From positions 4,406,501-4,470,500 of the forward strand of contig CALZFC010000027.1 in assembly GCA_945643635.1 (NCBI GenBank): a DNA stretch of 64,000 nt, given 5' to 3'. The notes beneath the pieces are model-generated. The model had not been told where the DNA came from, made no database searches, and was given only the letters and a program-made list of their open reading frames with translations. The position numbers were made by a program, and so were the translations under genes. The first letter of the stretch is position 1, and every line of letters starts with the position of its first letter. This stretch comes from Allodiplogaster sudhausi. Its lineage: Eukaryota > Nematoda > Chromadorea > Rhabditida > Diplogasteridae. Positions 33,340-45,960 of the stretch are shown piece by piece.

Positions 33340-34702
33340 AAAGTGGTCACTCCATTTTTTTAAATAATTAAAACATATATACAGAATTTGGCTCAGCGAA
33401 CCTCATGATGGGAGTGTTAAATGTCCTTCTTCATATTCTTACTAACCAGGAAAAGGCAAAGCAGGATGCAGAGAAACTAGCGTTATGCGTCATCTATCAC
33501 TTATGCTCACTATCGCAACACTTCGACAATGTAATGAGAATAGGAAAGAGCAAGGAGAAAGGTTTATAAACTAGAGAACTATGATTATGACTTATTATTG
33601 CACTTTATTACATAAGACAATCGCAAAATTCTAGTGTCTGTTGAAAGGGCGGTGACAATCATGAAACAAGAAAATACCTAATATAAAATGACACTAAAGA
33701 ATCGATGCTTAATTACTCAGAGTTAACAATTGCAAATGAAGTGAATATATTATATATTGCCCCAATGCACTAACACAATCCTTTTATATACATATAAGAT
33801 GCAGTTGGAGGGAGAAAATTGGTCCAGTTGATTTCGATGGTCAACCATGACTTTCCCCTTCTTCCACCTAATATCTTTGCAATAAATTAACCAATCTGCC
33901 CACATCGCTATTTGTTCTTCAATGTTGTACATCTCACCTGTTTCGCAGTCGGCCGTGGCTTTTTTTCATTGAGTCCCTTAAGTGATGTTCACTTTTGACA
34001 ATATATGAACATTTATGTAGATAGGTCGAGTGCGCCGTCAACGGCTGTGAGATTTGCGAACATGTCTCCATCTCTCACTCTCTCCATGATATCCCCTCAC
34101 TCTCTCGCCCTTTCTCACTCCTCTCTCCCTACTCCTCTCGTCCTCTCTACCTGGGCCACACTGCCTGGCCGAGCTCGTATCATTCCCCCCGGTGTGCTGG
34201 TCAGCATCTTCCCTTGTTCACCAATGTGTCGACTTCGGTGAAGAAGGAAGGATTTCACTGGCATATGTATTTGAAGGCAAAGTCAATGTATACTGGACAA
34301 TCTATATTTGCTTTATAAAAGCATTTTTATCGTTTATGCATATGCTTATTGTTATATTATGATGAGAAGCACTGTGAAACCTGAAGATTACCATTTGCCC
34401 GAGTGTCCTACAACCACTAGCAGAAGTGGGATAAATATTGTTTTTTATAGTAGGCAAGAGACTTGTCGAAATTGGTTGAGTTGTTTTTTACTTGAATACG
34501 CGACGCAGTTTAACACGATTTTATCTCCAACAATTGCTAGAGGCTCATATCAATCTATTCTATTTACATAAATATGCCGCACAGCTTAACATGATTATAT
34601 CTCCAACAATGGTTAGAGCCTTGAATGTATGTATGTATATGTATAAATCAAGTAGGGGATAGAGCGCACACTTATAGCACAATCAGGATAGGCGGATGGC
34701 AA
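33340..34702. other. Intergenic, nothing firmly identified
   Basis: Includes GCACTTTATTACATAAGACA (about 33600), a faint trace of the UGT-intron repeat. No exon-like structure was seen. Confidence 0.4.
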
Positions 34703-37700
34703 TTAGCCAGCAGTTGTTGGCTTGCCGTTGTGGACCGAATGGTTATGAAGAATTGAGGCGCGTCCTGAGGGGTCCTGGCTGTTCTGCCACTTGGGAACCC
34801 ACTTGCGTACAGTGCGAGCAGCTTCATCTGAAGGGAAGTGGCGATGGAAGCAGCGGCGCATGTAAAGCGCCTCCTTGGAGTGCGGCGTGTTGAACGGGAA
34901 CTCGGTCGCAGCTTGCGCCAACTGAATTGTGTTAATGGGGAAGCTAACGGTTAGCCACAGTAAAAAAAAACAGAGAAGAAGGTCAAAATAAAATATGTAT
35001 GTATTAAAAAAAAGACTTCTTGATCGGAAATCTTGGCTGCGCAGTGCTCGACGAGCGAGTCAGCTGTAGCCGACGCCGTCAGCGAACTGCTCCTTCTGAC
35101 GCCAGAGAACCTCCTTGGGCAGGTACGGATCCTCCTGCACAAGGACAGCATGCCTAGAGACCCTCTTCCGCCCTTTCATTGCCCCCCCCCCAAGGCCCTG
35201 CTGCTTGCTTACTTCGACATCGAACGCCTTTCGAATGAGGTAGTTCTCGACGGCGCGGCCGTTGTGCAGCTGCGGCCGCTTAGCTGCCGCTTCGGTCAGC
35301 ATGGCCACGTCGAGGAAGGCCTTGTCGAGGAAGGGCACGCGCACCTCGACCGAGTGCGCCATGGACGCCTTGTCCGCGCGCAGGCAGTCATTGGTCGACA
35401 GATTCAGGACGTGCTCGATTGTCCCCTCAAACGATACATTTATGCAATTTTTTGTATATCTTCATTTTTGATCACGGTTTGATATTTGTATAATAGAAAA
35501 TAAATTGATACGAAAAAGACGCACCATCTGAAAGTCAGTCTTGGGAAATGCTGTCAATTTGTGAAGAATATTTTTGGCATAGAAAAAAGTTTATAAAGTT
35601 CTTCGTATCGATTTGAGGAGCACCTTTTGGAATTCCTCATCGCTCGGCGCATTGTGGAAGTAGAGATAGCCGCCAAAGATCTCGTCGCTGCCCTCGCCCG
35701 CGAGCACCACTTTGATGCCGCAGTCGCGGATGATCTTGGAGAGGAAGAAGAGTGGCGTCGCCGAGCGAATCGACATGAGGTCGTACGTCTCGAGATGCCA
35801 GATGATCTGATCGAGCGCAGCGATGCCTTCCTGAAAAAAGTGTGTGAGAGCCATGCTAGAGCGGAATCCAAAGCAAATATATGTATGCTACTTATACTTA
35901 TACTTTATTTACGCACAGTTTAGTGAAACGTGGAAGTGAAAATTTAGCAAGAAAATTTATGCAAAATGATAGCTGATGGTGAGAAAGGTTAAGGAAACAA
36001 AGAGATAGTATCATGCCTCAGGCGTAAAATGGCACTCGTGGTGCTCGGTGCCGAGGAAGTCGGCGACGCGACGCGCCGCGACCGCGTCCGGCGAGCGCGC
36101 GTCCACGCTGATGGAGAAGGTGTGGATGGGCAGACCGCGACGGCGCATCTCGCGCGTCGCAACGGCACTGTTTTCAGGCGAAATTTTTAACGCAGTTAAT
36201 AAACCGTTATTTTTTCCATTTTCCTGTCAACATAATAGTCGCCTTTCTCTTTCTAAATTACCTAACAATAAGCACTACAGTTCGTGTGTCAAGAAAAAAG
36301 CCGAGTTTTGGCGCTCGTATGTATGTATAATCCAAGCTATTACCTGGTGAGACTCGAGTCGAGTCCGCCCGAGAGCAAGAGCCCGAGGGGCGCGTCACTC
36401 ATTAAGCGCTTCGTCACGGCGCTCACGAAAGCAGCGCGCAAGGCTGGCAAGTCGACAGGACAATTTCCCAGCCGATAGTCGATCCAGGCGGGCTGGAAAA
36501 GTGATGTCATGACAAAAGGTAGATTTCCATAACTGTTATACTATTGTTTCCAAGACGTCATTCCAACTCAAATCATTCCAAAATTATATTAATTAATCTT
36601 GTTGCTAACCTGATAGTAGCGCACGAATCCTTTCTCAGGTTGGAAGAAGTGGCCTGGCGGGAAGGCCGCTACGCGAAATGCGCCACAAATGTCCTCGATC
36701 GACTTCATCTCGTTGCTAAAGTGTTTGGAAGATATGAATATGAATATGAAATATAATAAAATATATTATATGAATAGCATTGATATGAACATATCTTGAA
36801 ACTGTTAATGCGGCTGGCAAACCTGAAAAAGTGGAGTCCTTCACCATTGATGCCGTAGTACATCTGCTTGACTCCGATGGGGTCGCGGGCGGCCAGGAAT
36901 TCGCCGTCGTGAATGAGTGCGAAGGCAAAAACGCCATCGAGCAGAGAGCAGATGGAGCCGTTGCGGTACTTTTCGTACAGGAAGATCAGCACCTGGACGA
37001 ATAGAGCTTTTTTTCTGACATAAGTTATATGGGAAAGCACAGTCGGATTACCTGGTAGTACGTTTCATTCTAATTCTTTTTTTTATTGAAGTAGTATGAT
37101 GTAGAGTGTCTACTTACTTCGGAATCACAGGTAGTTCGAAGGTCCTTGCCGGCAAGCTCATCCTTGCGCAGGGCAAGATGGTTGTAGATCTCACCGTTGT
37201 GAACAACCTTAATCAGCACAATTTGCAGTGTTTAAGAAACTCTTCATGTTGACAAGTCACACAAGTAGAGGAAGCAGACGGTCACAGCTTTTTCATCGAC
37301 ATTCAAGCGTTTTACTTTGCGCATTGCTCTTCGATATGGCAGTGCTGGTTGAGTGGAACGAGCACTTTTTCTGTGAGATGGGTGAACGTTCTCATTTCTC
37401 TTGATAAATGCTTAAACATCACCATGCATTCGAGTGATATGGATACATATTAGCATTTAATTTGCGGTTTTAATCTCATTAGCATATTTCTTTGTGTTCT
37501 TTAAACAAGTCGAACATTAAAGTAATAGAAGGAGCAGACCTGGTGAGTTGGGATGGTTCCCTGGAGAGGCTGCGTGCATGAGAGGTCATTGATGGCTAGT
37601 CGTTCGTGGCAGAGAATGTCGCCAGTCGTCGGGTGTTGATAGGAGCCGCGGCAGTCGGGACCGCGATGTCTTTGAAGCCTACAATATTTTGTATTAAGCA

Positions 37701-38006
37701 GGAATTTTTGCCTCACAATCAGTATTAATAAAATAATTCAACAAGTCGAAAATCTAATGTACTATTTTGTTAGAAATGCTAATTATAAGGACAAGTAGTG
37801 TACAAAGTGCCCTTGATCCAGTACTCATTCCTCCCGTTTGTATTTTTTAAACTATCCTACATCTTTGTTAACTTTCTACGTAGCCTCGATTCTGTTATAT
37901 ATATTGGGTGATCAAGAGAAACGTACGCAGAGTGTTCCTGGGCCTTGTCGAGGGAATAGTGGCAGGTGGAGTCAGGCGAATGGCAGACAGCGAAGATGCC
38001 GCACAT
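34703..38006 (-). CDS. asns: Asparagine synthetase (glutamine-hydrolysing), frameshift in exon 10
   Basis: Eleven exons on the minus strand (37927-38006, 37540-37678, 37118-37207, 36823-36992, 36610-36715, 36344-36492, 36017-36167, 35624-35830, 35213-35425, 35017-35134, 34703-34921) cover the whole enzyme, about 547 codons. The protein starts MCGIFAV with the catalytic Cys of the class II glutaminase, then LQRHRGPD, NGEIYN and ARDPIGVKQMYYG. The synthetase domain has LLLSGGLDSS (the ATP PP-loop), GEGSDEIFGGY and VRVPFLDKAFL. The C-terminus is the family's FPFNTP..EA.YMRRCF...WVPKW. Exon 10 is 118 nt where phase needs a multiple of 3: after GVGYS the frame hits TGA (35060-35062), and the correct frame resumes as DSLVEHCAAKIS. 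Intron 7 has a GC donor. Reaction: aspartate + glutamine + ATP to asparagine, cytosolic. Confidence 0.92.
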
Positions 38007-38564
38007 TCTGGAAGAATTGAAGAGAATGAAGAGACTGAAACGATGACAAGTGTTGTCATGTTGCGGAAAGCACAGATAATTTGCGCCTTTCGTGAACAAG
38101 AATGATAGCGATTCATTTGGCAATTGCCCACAAATGCTTCTCTCTTTATATGGAGCATTTCGGAGCATAAGAAGAAGCATCATACATAAAGGAGATAGAG
38201 TGGAACCAGCGACGAGTTCAGAGTATTAGTGAGATAAGACATCAAAGTTTCAAAGTCGACATCATCCCTAACCGTGGCTGTGGTGAACCGGTTCTAATAG
38301 CAGGACCAAAGACATTGAGCTGATCGTGAAGGAGTTCTAGACAGCTAATATGATAAGCGGTATTATTTTTAGGAGACTGCTTTCTGTAGTCATTTAATAT
38401 GGCAAAATGAAGAGTTGTAGCTCTCCCGTTGTTCTGAATATCGCCTGCCATCTCTTTATCCAACTCAAATCCATATTTCACTCCATCTGGTGTACCCCAG
38501 CATAGCTGCCCCGGACCGCTTTTATTCTTGGTTAATATTATAATCTGCCTGAGTGTCCTCCTCC

Positions 38565-39055
38565 TGGCTATTCTGTTTCAATACTAGCTGATGATGTTAA
38601 TTTGTCCACTGTCAATGATATTTCCCTTCTCCAATTTGCTCTCGAGCCCATCAGCGATTGGTCCATTGCAAACGGCCTCTCAATTTCTACCTCTAAAACG
38701 GTAGTCGAGCAACTTAATCATCCTGCAGTACATTTTAAGCTTGGCTAACCCTTCCTGTTTCCGATGTAGTTCGTAATCTTTGTGTTTTCTATAATAATAT
38801 GCTTCATTTCTTCGAGCAGACACCAACGATCTGCTCCAAAGCAATCGCAAGATGCGGATACATTACGCGCTCATTTAAGTCGAAAAATAGCCAGCTTTAC
38901 AAAATAATGTTTATTTCTTATATTCGCCCTATCCTGGAATATGCATCGGTTGTATGGTAGTCAAGGGAGCAGAAATGGATTTGTATACCTTATTGAGCGC
39001 AAGTTCACTAGAAGCATCTGAAGCTGAGCGGGCCTACAACGGCAAGCAAATCATG
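38565..39055 (+). mobile_element. Decayed non-LTR retrotransposon (reverse-transcriptase C-terminal part)
   Basis: One frame reads ILADDVNLSTVNDISLLQ followed by DWSIANGLSISTSKT, the ADD box and following motif of a LINE-type reverse transcriptase. Further on, FISYIRPILEYASVVW is the typical closing motif of CR1/jockey-like elements, followed by fragments of LIERKFTR. The frame is broken by stops and shifts. No ends, endonuclease or poly(A) tail were identified. Confidence 0.75.
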
Positions 39056-39057
39056 CT

Positions 39058-39235
39058 TTAGTTTGTCCACTATTTAGTTAAGAAAAAAACATGGAACTCA
39101 TTTCCATATCGTATATTACGTTTGAAATATTCTTCCGCAACCTAACCCAACAGTTTGAACCACTTCATTTTTTTTTGTAAGTCTTTTCTAACAATAACGT
39201 CCACTCATGCATGAGTATTACTTAATACATCTTGT
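39058..39235 (+). repeat. Direct repeat of about 170 bp, copy 1
   Basis: GTCCACTATTTAGTTAAGAAA..CATATCGT.TATTA..ATTCTTCCGC..CCCAACAGTTTGAACCAC..AAGTCTTTTCTAA recurs at 39843-40010 in the same orientation. Confidence 0.75.
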
Positions 39236-39389
39236 TTTGTTTATTTTTACATTTTTATGTTCGCACTTGTCGAAGTGATTATGCTCGTGTAGACCATTAT
39301 TATTTTTATCCGTAATTACTTGACTGCTGTGATTCAAACATTTAAAGGAAATAAAAACTGAGAAGATGCTAATTACCGTATTTTCTCTA

Positions 39390-39620
39390 TTAGTTAGGAA
39401 AACGAATGGACAAAGAGAAAAGTGCGAATGTGTTCGTTGAGCATCACTGTGAGATTGGCGCTATCAGTTCGAAGTTCCGATTGCCGAATTGCACCAAATT
39501 GACAAAGTGAATGGCGTGACCGAGGTTTTGGGCACAATTTGGCGAGTAGAGTAGTAATAAGAAGATAGGACGTATGAAAGAGATTTCGATGAAACGGGGA
39601 TTGAAGTTTGAGATTCCAGT
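39390..39620. repeat. Dispersed intron-derived repeat, copy 2
   Basis: Shares TGAGATTGGCGCTATCAGTTCG with 46360 and 55690. A (GA)n tract follows at 39641-39678. Confidence 0.5.
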
Positions 39621-39639
39621 AAGTAGTAATGTACTGAGG

Positions 39640-39684
<45 letters not shown>

Positions 39685-39842
39685 AGGGAGAAATAGGGAC
39701 AGAAAGAGCGAGAAAGAGAGAGATAAGAAGAGATGAGCGAGACCGCAGGAAGAAGTTTCCACTATTTGAGAATTTCTCTCCACCGTTAGAATCATTCCAA
39801 CATCATCTTTCGAAATGTCTAGACAACTGCAAGGAAATCACA

Positions 39843-40010
39843 CTTTTGTGTGTCCACTATTTTGTAAAGAAAAGCATGAAAATCATTTGCATATCGTCTA
39901 TTATGTATGTAGGTCGTATATTCTTCCGCCACATATCCCAACAGTTTGAACCACCTCCTTTTTTAAGTCTTTTCTAAGAATACATAATTAGTATTAGTTA
40001 TTGCGTCTTT
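39843..40010 (+). repeat. Direct repeat of about 170 bp, copy 2
   Basis: See 39058-39235. Confidence 0.75.
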
Positions 40011-40063
40011 TAATTTATTAGTTTTTCCGATAGGAGACCAAATGATCACTCATGGTCATTCTC

Positions 40064-40375
40064 TCAATCTTTCCCTTCCTCCTCTCCGATCTCTGTGTTT
40101 TCATGGTTATCTTTTTGGGTTGTCAGACACTGGAAAACTCTCTTCACAACGGATTCCTTCAACCAACTCCCTATCACCCTTCCGTATTTTGTGTGCCAAC
40201 ACCTTAAATTAGCATAATTTCTTTGTTCTGTTTCCTCTCTTATTCCTATAATTGCTTGACCCGACACGTTGTATATGCCTCTTACATCGGTAAACAAATT
40301 GAATGACAGGGCATAACCGCTAAACAAAGGAAGAAAGTCGCAAAGGATGAAAAATGAAGTAGTTATTTGTTTCAT
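40064..40375 (-). other. Unsupported 103-codon open frame
   Basis: No recognisable domain, no signal peptide and no paralogue in the window; listed only because it is among the longer non-repetitive open frames in this repeat-rich stretch. Confidence 0.15.
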
Positions 40376-40539
40376 TCTTTCCTCTAAAGCGTGTCCGTTC
40401 CAGCTCCTTATCTATCTCCTCACTCGCCGAACCACAGCTCTTTTTTCACTATTAAGCATAAACAGAACTGGAATCGTCTATTCACGTGTGTCTTTCTTCT
40501 ATAAATCACCGTATCCAGGCAGGTTAAGAGGGGAAAGGA

Positions 40540-40738
40540 AATACAGGACACCCTATTCGTATTGTTATATACATACATATGTATGCGTACGGTTTATCTC
40601 ACGTTACCAATTCAATAGTATACTAAAATGAAGCTTCAACTCAATTCGGGCGATGCCGATACTACTTTAGCAAAGCCGCCTGCTATACAAATTGAGTAGT
40701 GACCTTCTGTGCAAGAGATGGGGGGAGAGAAGCTTGAC

Positions 40739-40794
<56 letters not shown>

Positions 40795-40800
40795 AAAGAT
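40540..40800 (+). repeat. UGT-intron derived repeat, unit R2 (partial)
   Basis: AGTATACTAAAATGAAGCTTCAACTCAATTCGGGCGATGCCGATACTAC matches the start of units R1 and R5. It ends in a (GA)n tract at 40746-40795 with no exon relic after it. Confidence 0.65.
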
Positions 40801-41281
40801 AAGCGCACAAAGATAGAGTTTGAGATAGGGAAAGCGATACGGCCTTGAATTAAGGAAAGAGTCTGCTACAAAATTTTTTTCTTAATCAACACTATCATCA
40901 TCTGACGAGGGAAGTCCCTCGGCGGGGTACGATGGAAGAGCAGCTCCCAAAAGTGCAGTGCCCAAAAGCGCAGCAATCAGCTAGAAGCGTAGAATAAGGT
41001 TCTTTTCGAGAGTATTATTTATTTTCAGATACAATGACAATACCACGATGAATAGAAAATATTTTCATTAACATTTATTTTTTTCGTTTCATCGGTCTAG
41101 TTGAAAAATCTTCTGATGACCTCTCACATAAAATAATGTATACATAAAGTGAACAACGTTGCTCCCCTCCATAACAAATGAACTTTTAAAAAGAAAAATA
41201 ACAAAACAGGGATGTTCTCAGTCCGCTCTCACATAATGCTAAAATTATCAGAATGATAAGAGTGATTAGAAAGTAAGGGGA

Positions 41282-41743
41282 TTACAGAAATTCTATGTGA
41301 CATTGCACACGACATACAGTCCGGGCACATACATTAAAGGAACCATGCACTGAATAATTTTGCAGTATTACATTAGGACCATTTTTAACGCGCGCCCTCA
41401 AATATTTGGCCCTTCCGCTGGTTAGAGAGCGTGTGAAATTGGAGGGTGGCTTACAGCTACAGTAAAAAAGATCTGGCCCAGCAATGTTTTGCATGCTTTT
41501 AACTTTGTTGCAAGTAATCAGAAATGGTTCAAATGTTCTAGAAGTAACATTTAGACAAATTCGAATAGTCCCACGTTCATCAAAACATACCGTATTTTCG
41601 GCGCTGCGTCGTTTGAGAATGAGAACGCCCCGTATGAGAACCATGGCCAGTCGCTTGAGAACCGAGTTTAAAGCAAATCTCCCGGGTGAGAACCGGGCGT
41701 GGACCTTATTTCTTTGCATATCCCAGATGATAACTGAGCGCAA
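41282..41743 (-). other. Uncharacterised 153-codon open frame
   Basis: Long uninterrupted frame in an otherwise AT-rich region with eight Cys. It has no signal peptide and no recognised motif. On the plus strand the same segment holds short reiterations of TGAGAAC. Coding status is unknown; a decayed transposon is as likely. Confidence 0.25.
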
Positions 41744-41939
41744 GTTTCCCTACAATAACCTTTATTCGTAATTCTGTAAACAAAAAGTCTATTGGAACTC
41801 TTGCCTCTTTATATAAAAGCTAAAGAGTCTGATTTTGGTGACCAAAATTTTATGAGGGGTACTATGATGAACAATAGGGGTCAAATTAGGTTAAAAAATG
41901 TTTCTTGGCAATTCTTACTAAAGAAAGAAAAGATTAAGT

Positions 41940-42170
41940 GCTACAGCTACAAGTACTTGTGGAATTTCTTTGACTGTCACATGAAATTCATGACTTCGAT
42001 GATTTTTTGATTTCTTTAAAATAAAATACATGTAAAAAGATAATATCACAATATTCCCATGGCTACATTAACTAAACTTTCACTTCAAGTCGCCGTGGGA
42101 CCTGTCCGCTGCGAGAGCGACTTCTCCAAATCTAAACAACACGACCCTTGCTCTCTACAGGTCACAACTC
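41940..42170 (+). pseudogene. Ly6-like relic 1
   Basis: IKCYSYKYLWNFFDC then, after a gap, GTCGCCGTGGGACCTGTCCGC and GCGAGAGCGACTTCTCC. The latter aligns with the CC..DLCN exon of the relic at 43690-43910, with which it shares about 100 bp including TTTGATTTCTTTAAA. The CC..LCN motif is destroyed. Confidence 0.4.
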
Positions 42171-42188
42171 GGTTCTACAGTCGATGCT

Positions 42189-42386
42189 ATGAAACTACTT
42201 CCGGCCACTATTTTGATGTTAGAATTGTCGCTATTTATGGTAGCGAATTCCCGGCCCGCGCTCGATCATCCTCAATTCCATTCAATTGACGCCTTCTCTC
42301 GGAGAAAGCGCCTGGCCGGCCGGAATAAGTTCTGCCAAATCTCTGTCGACCACTTCGATGCTCATCGATCGCACACTTCCGTGTGA
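42189..42386 (+). CDS. Possible small secreted peptide
   Basis: 65 codons starting with a good signal peptide (MKLLPATILMLELSLFMVA) and a short basic and aromatic mature part ending at a stop at 42384-42386. The opposite strand is also open (114 codons, 42282-42626), so coding strand is not certain. No homologue recognised. Confidence 0.3.
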   Translation: MKLLPATILMLELSLFMVANSRPALDHPQFHSIDAFSRRKRLAGRNKFCQISVDHFDAHRSHTSV

Positions 42387-43689
42387 TAGATCATTTAGGG
42401 CCCAATAAGTGAATGTGTCTAATGCAACATAGAATCGGCCGCATTTCAATTGTACACGATAGAAATGTGGTCCTTTCCGTGCCGAAAACTCGCATCGTAT
42501 TGATATCCACAAGGTTAGTTGGAGATTAAAACTGTTTTGAATATTTATAGCCAAGTTGTGATTTAAAAAAAATATTGCTAAGAATAAATAAGCTGTCGAA
42601 ACATGTATTTCATTTCCTTTTTTCACAGAATGTTTTGATGCTGTCGACTCACTCTTGGAAATGACTAATCATGGAAAACGATGCTCCACTTCTTGATTAT
42701 TCGAGAGGGGACATTGCTTTGTTACAAGCGTTATTTATAAAATCATATTGATCTCCATCACTATTCTCACTTCATTCTTTTTCTCTTTGGCTGTTTCATT
42801 TGTATTGGTAATGTTTAATTGCTCAAGTTCGAGTTAAATGGACTCGTATAGCTCAATTTGAGTTCAAAGGGTGATTCCCTCAGCTCTTCGCGCTTGCAAA
42901 CAGTGTCGTCTGATTGTTCTCCTTCTTTTGCTACAGATATGAACATATGAAGCTGTCGCCATAAACGCGGCTCCCTTTCACTTCTCTCTTCTTAGTAAAC
43001 GGGATGTCAACTTCTACTTCGCTTAGATCAATAAAAAGGTAAGGTTATTTCTTTATTTAAAGCAAATTCTGGCGTAATATCTTTTTTAAACAGTACTGCT
43101 GATGTTCTTGAATTGTAAACTATTTGTATGCGATTACAGTTCATCCGTTCAAAGACTTTTTAACACTTTTTCTTTTCAGAAATGTATAGATATTACCAGG
43201 CTGGGCGTAATGTAGCGCATAGCCATTCAAACGCGATCACTCCACTTGAATTAGAATCGCCTTTCTCTACAGTGACAGTAAGTGATTTTTTGAAGAATGA
43301 AAATTTATTTGTCAATCCCCCGATCCAGAATTTTGACGTTCTCAAAAGTAGAGGCCAATTATTAACCACACATCAGATTAAATAATAAATTTTGTGTTCT
43401 GAGAAAAGATGTGTTTACTTTGCTTCCGATTACATAATTAGCATTTAGGCTAAGAAGGCAAGAACTTTGTAGTGTGATAAATTTATTTATTTACGTAAGT
43501 TTAGTATTCTGAATATGTAAAATATGCATTTTTGATCCAAATTTTTTCGAGATCTTTCGTAGATATGAATTTAGGATGTTGAATTCGTTGCGAATCTCAA
43601 CAGTTGAATGAGCTATTCGACTGCGTCTCCGACGATGATTTGTTCCAGCTTCTGCAAACATTATAAAAACAATCTCTCAAAAATCATTG

Positions 43690-43910
43690 TCAGTCGCCGT
43701 TACACATTATACACAACATCGATGATTGCTTTGATTTCTTTAAAGAGTAAAATGGAATAAAAGAGATAATTAACACAACATTCCAGGTTTGATACAAAGA
43801 CCTTTTAACTCCAATTCGCCGTGGGATCTTATTGCTGCGGGAGCGACCTCTGCAATGAAAAGAGCGCTTCTCTTGCGCTCTTAACGTCGCAACGTCGATG
43901 ATATTTTTAG
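43690..43910 (+). pseudogene. Ly6-like relic 2 (last exon)
   Basis: AVGSYCCGSDLCNEKSASL ends at a stop at about 43899-43901; CC..DLCN is the Ly6 C-terminal signature. The frame is closed by a TAA about 12 bp upstream, inside the presumed exon. No GPI-type hydrophobic tail. Confidence 0.55.
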
Positions 43911-44238
43911 AAATCCGCTTCAAACGAAAGATTTTTTTGTGAAATGTAAATTTACACTTCAAATTAAATTCTTAAACTTAAACTTTATTTACATTTACGG
44001 ATCACAGAAATAACATCGAAGGTTGGCGAAAAATCGAACAACAAGAAAATAATGTAATTATGAATGAAATATGGACACAAGACACATAGGAAATTAAAGT
44101 TGAGGCTGAATAACAACGATAAGAAGACGAAGATGAGCTATCAAAGAAAAGTTGTTTCTTATTGTTAGCGGTCGGCAAAAAATTGGATGGCCCAATTAAA
44201 ATCTCATTTTTAAGGGAAAATGATATGCCTCCATTCAC

Positions 44239-45440
44239 CTGAGGAGTCCAAGGTATGCTGATTTGGCCGCTTCTTCCAGGCTTGGAATTACGCTCCCTGC
44301 GTAGCCGTTGGAAAAGAATGCAAATTGTTTTTGCTATGTTGTAGACTGTTTATCGTAGAATTTGCCACAGCTAATTACCAATCGTTTCTCTTTTGAATTC
44401 TACGAGGAACAGAATAAATGTAGCTTTTGGAAGGCGACAATACAAATGATTGTCTCACCATGTAAAGTGTGCTACCGAAATGAAGGAGGACGCGTTTTCC
44501 ACAATGAGAGGAGATCACATCATTTCGAATGTTGTCCATCTTGATTGACCGCTGAACAGTGGCTCCAATGCTGCCATTTGGCATTACGAGTCGTAGTGTT
44601 GTCATATACTCATTTTTCGCATAGCGTTCGGTGTCTGTATTCGAGTCTGCCGTAGAACCGAGTGGAGTGAACTGGCCCTCATGGAAGCACTTGACTGACT
44701 TGAATACCATAGCCCTTGTATACTTGGACATCTTGATTGGCTCCAGGACTCGCTTTTCGTAGAGACCGGAATAAAAGATGGAGTCAATCTGACGCTGCTG
44801 CCAAGTGCCGCTTTCATCCTTACGAAAAGTTTCTCTCCCATACGTGTACGCACGTAGCTCAAGCAATTCGGCTGCTTCTCGAGCAGTTTCAAATGCGTCA
44901 TCGAATCGGGCGGGTCTATCGATGACACATTGACTTGAAGTGACGCTTCCCTCATATAGGGACACTCGTTAGCAGCACGCACGCTTTCTTCTTTCTTTAC
45001 AAATCCTCCACACTTCGTACGTGAGCCAGCAGCAGTGCTCCCCGAACTCAGGTAAACAGGCGATCGATAACGCGGACAGGAACTGGTTCTTTCGCTGGAA
45101 GGTGTGCCAGAAGTAATAGCTGACGTCTGTGTCAAATAGCGAAGAAGCGAATGATATTGACACTATCGAGAGGCCTTGACACAATGGCTAAGAAGCTGTC
45201 GGTGGGCGAGGCGAAGGTACTCGCATAGTTGAACACTCCCGAGTGTGGCAGGACACATGAAGCGTGCCATACTGGAGAAGAATGACCGCCGACCAATCCG
45301 GGCACTTTGGTGACGTCATCGGCCTGATCGGCATGACGAAGCAGCCGGCCGTGGTGTCCGGCGGCATCGCATTCCCGAACGGTTGCTGCCGAAGGTGGCC
45401 GAAGCGCCTTTGTTGTCTTGAGAATTTGTCTTGAGAATTT
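44239..45440 (-). CDS. Unrecognised multi-exon gene, probably disrupted at its 5' side
   Basis: Clearest part: exon 44459 to about 44960 (EGSVTSSQCVIDRPARFDD, GTWQQRQIDSIFYSGLYEKR, then FGSTLYM before a GTGAGA donor), followed in phase by 44239-44333 (QKQFAFFSNGYAGSVIPSL, EEAAKSAYLGLLR, donor GTGAAT). Upstream, two further open segments read like protein but in different frames: 45132-45440 (PHSGVFNYASTFASPTD, SRPLDSVNIIRFF) and about 44990-45165 (DTDVSYYFWHTFQRKNQF). The junction near 45145 looks like a one-base frameshift rather than an intron. The family is not recognised. Confidence 0.45.
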
Positions 45441-45819
45441 CGCGGGCGGAAGCAGAGAGAATGGCCGTGACGCGCGCGTACAGTCGACAATATCGATCTG
45501 GCTGAGCAGGCTTCTTTTAACCGAGAGAAAATGATAGTGTAAATACATTTACTCATTCCTAGTTCAATGCGGCACCATTTAACCGAATTTTGGTTGAAAC
45601 AAGAAGAAGTAGATGAAGAAGAAAATAGAATAGTGTTTACTTCTTTTCTATATTATATTGCAGGTGACGAAGGAGATGCTAATTAGCTCTAGGGTTCAGA
45701 GTGAGAGAATTCGAACAGTAGGCTAAAAATGAACATTGATTTAGATTACAGGAATCAGACACAAGAATCCTTATTGCAGTGTTGTATAATAGCTGCATAT
45801 ATTTCGTTGTACTCGCTCG

Positions 45820-45960
45820 AGAGAGTGGACACTTCTGGGCATTTCTAACAATAAGGAAGTCCCACATATGGGATTCAAGGCCTGCAGTATACCAAGATAT
45901 TTCCATCACTATTTATTTCTTGCCTCGGCATACCATATTTTCTCTATTAATCCATCTTTC
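45820..45960. repeat. Repeat shared with UGT copy 2 intron 9
   Basis: GAGTGGACACTTCTGGGCATTTC, CTGCAGTATACCA and TCGGCATACC match 53165-53300 (GAGTGGACGCTTCTGAGCATTTC, CTACAGTATACCA, TCGGCATAGC). Confidence 0.6.

Noticed and set aside
34351..34351. CRISPR array, prokaryotic operon or riboswitch anywhere in the window
   Set aside because: The genome is eukaryotic; no short direct repeats with unique spacers and no Shine-Dalgarno-linked gene runs were seen.
39394..39795. 133-codon minus-strand frame
   Set aside because: Crosses a (GA)n tract and dispersed-repeat sequence; no motif.
43182..43385. 67-codon plus-strand frame after an AG
   Set aside because: No signal peptide, domain or phase-compatible neighbours.
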